DNA of 13,868 nucleotides from JAZDKP01 sp043802925 (GTDB taxonomy: Bacteria > Fibrobacterota > OXYB2-FULL-49-7 > JAEUSG01): the NCBI GenBank assembly GCA_043802925.1, contig JAZDKP010000239.1, positions 1 to 13,868 of the forward strand. The letters run 5' to 3'. The position numbers were made by a program, and so were the translations under genes. Positions within the stretch are counted from its first letter, which is position 1; each line of letters begins with the position of its first letter. Below are positions 13,852 to 13,868 of the stretch, piece by piece. Under the pieces are notes generated by a model. That model ran no database searches. It saw only the letters and a program-made list of their open reading frames with translations, and was not told the DNA's origin.

Positions 13852-13868
13852 TTAATAAGAAAAAATAC

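Overview
The window reads as a chromosomal stretch of an uncultivated-type anaerobe or facultative anaerobe. The best pointer to lineage is that two secreted enzymes (6545-8152 minus and 9776-11599 plus) end in a 'PNPFNP...' sorting-type domain with a basic last residue (type IX secretion / FlgD-Ig-like). This is typical of Fibrobacterota, Chitinispirillia and neighbouring FCB-group phyla; I cannot fix the phylum from the sequence alone. There are no rRNA or tRNA genes and no CRISPR array.

Layout. (1) 1-326: the 3' end of an ISAzo13-type transposase abuts the C-terminal half of a VapC-like PIN toxin, so this is an insertion scar. (2) 370-3385, minus strand: a compact four-gene operon, SIS sugar-phosphate protein > LacI-type regulator > degenerate cupin > amidohydrolase. 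Its single promoter has a LacI-style palindrome over the -35. It looks like an uncharacterised, self-regulated sugar or acid catabolic cassette. (3) 3543-6377, minus: ferredoxin-like Fe-S protein > methyltransferase > membrane-anchored cytochrome c > DUF5777-like beta-barrel. An exact FNR/CRP-family box (TTGAT-N4-ATCAA) is centred about 41.5 bases before the predicted transcription start, so the head of this cluster should be redox- or NO-controlled. (4) 6545-8152, minus: a secreted multidomain SGNH/GDSL hydrolase with its own sigma70-like promoter, a 14-bp perfect inverted repeat over the -10 and start, and a terminator. (5) 8262-8427: a broken piece of an Era-like GTPase. (6) 8490-9710, plus: an AAA_14/DUF4143 ATPase preceded by two near-identical palindromic repeats exactly 40 bp apart, the second covering its start codon. 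(7) 9776-11599, plus: a secreted GH99/WbsX-like glycosidase with a CBM-like module and sorting domain. (8) 11600-13868: gene wreckage, made of a truncated beta-sandwich tail, an IS91-family transposase that has lost its catalytic-tyrosine segment, and a truncated, frameshifted TauE/SafE permease.

The functional themes are carbohydrate processing (SIS operon, SGNH esterase-like protein, GH99-like enzyme) and redox/electron transfer (Fe-S protein, cytochrome c, outer-membrane barrel). Both edges and the middle carry remnants of mobile elements. The items most worth following up are the unusual repeat architecture at the ATPase start, the LacI-controlled SIS-cupin-amidohydrolase cassette, and the FNR-controlled Fe-S/methyltransferase/cytochrome/barrel cluster.
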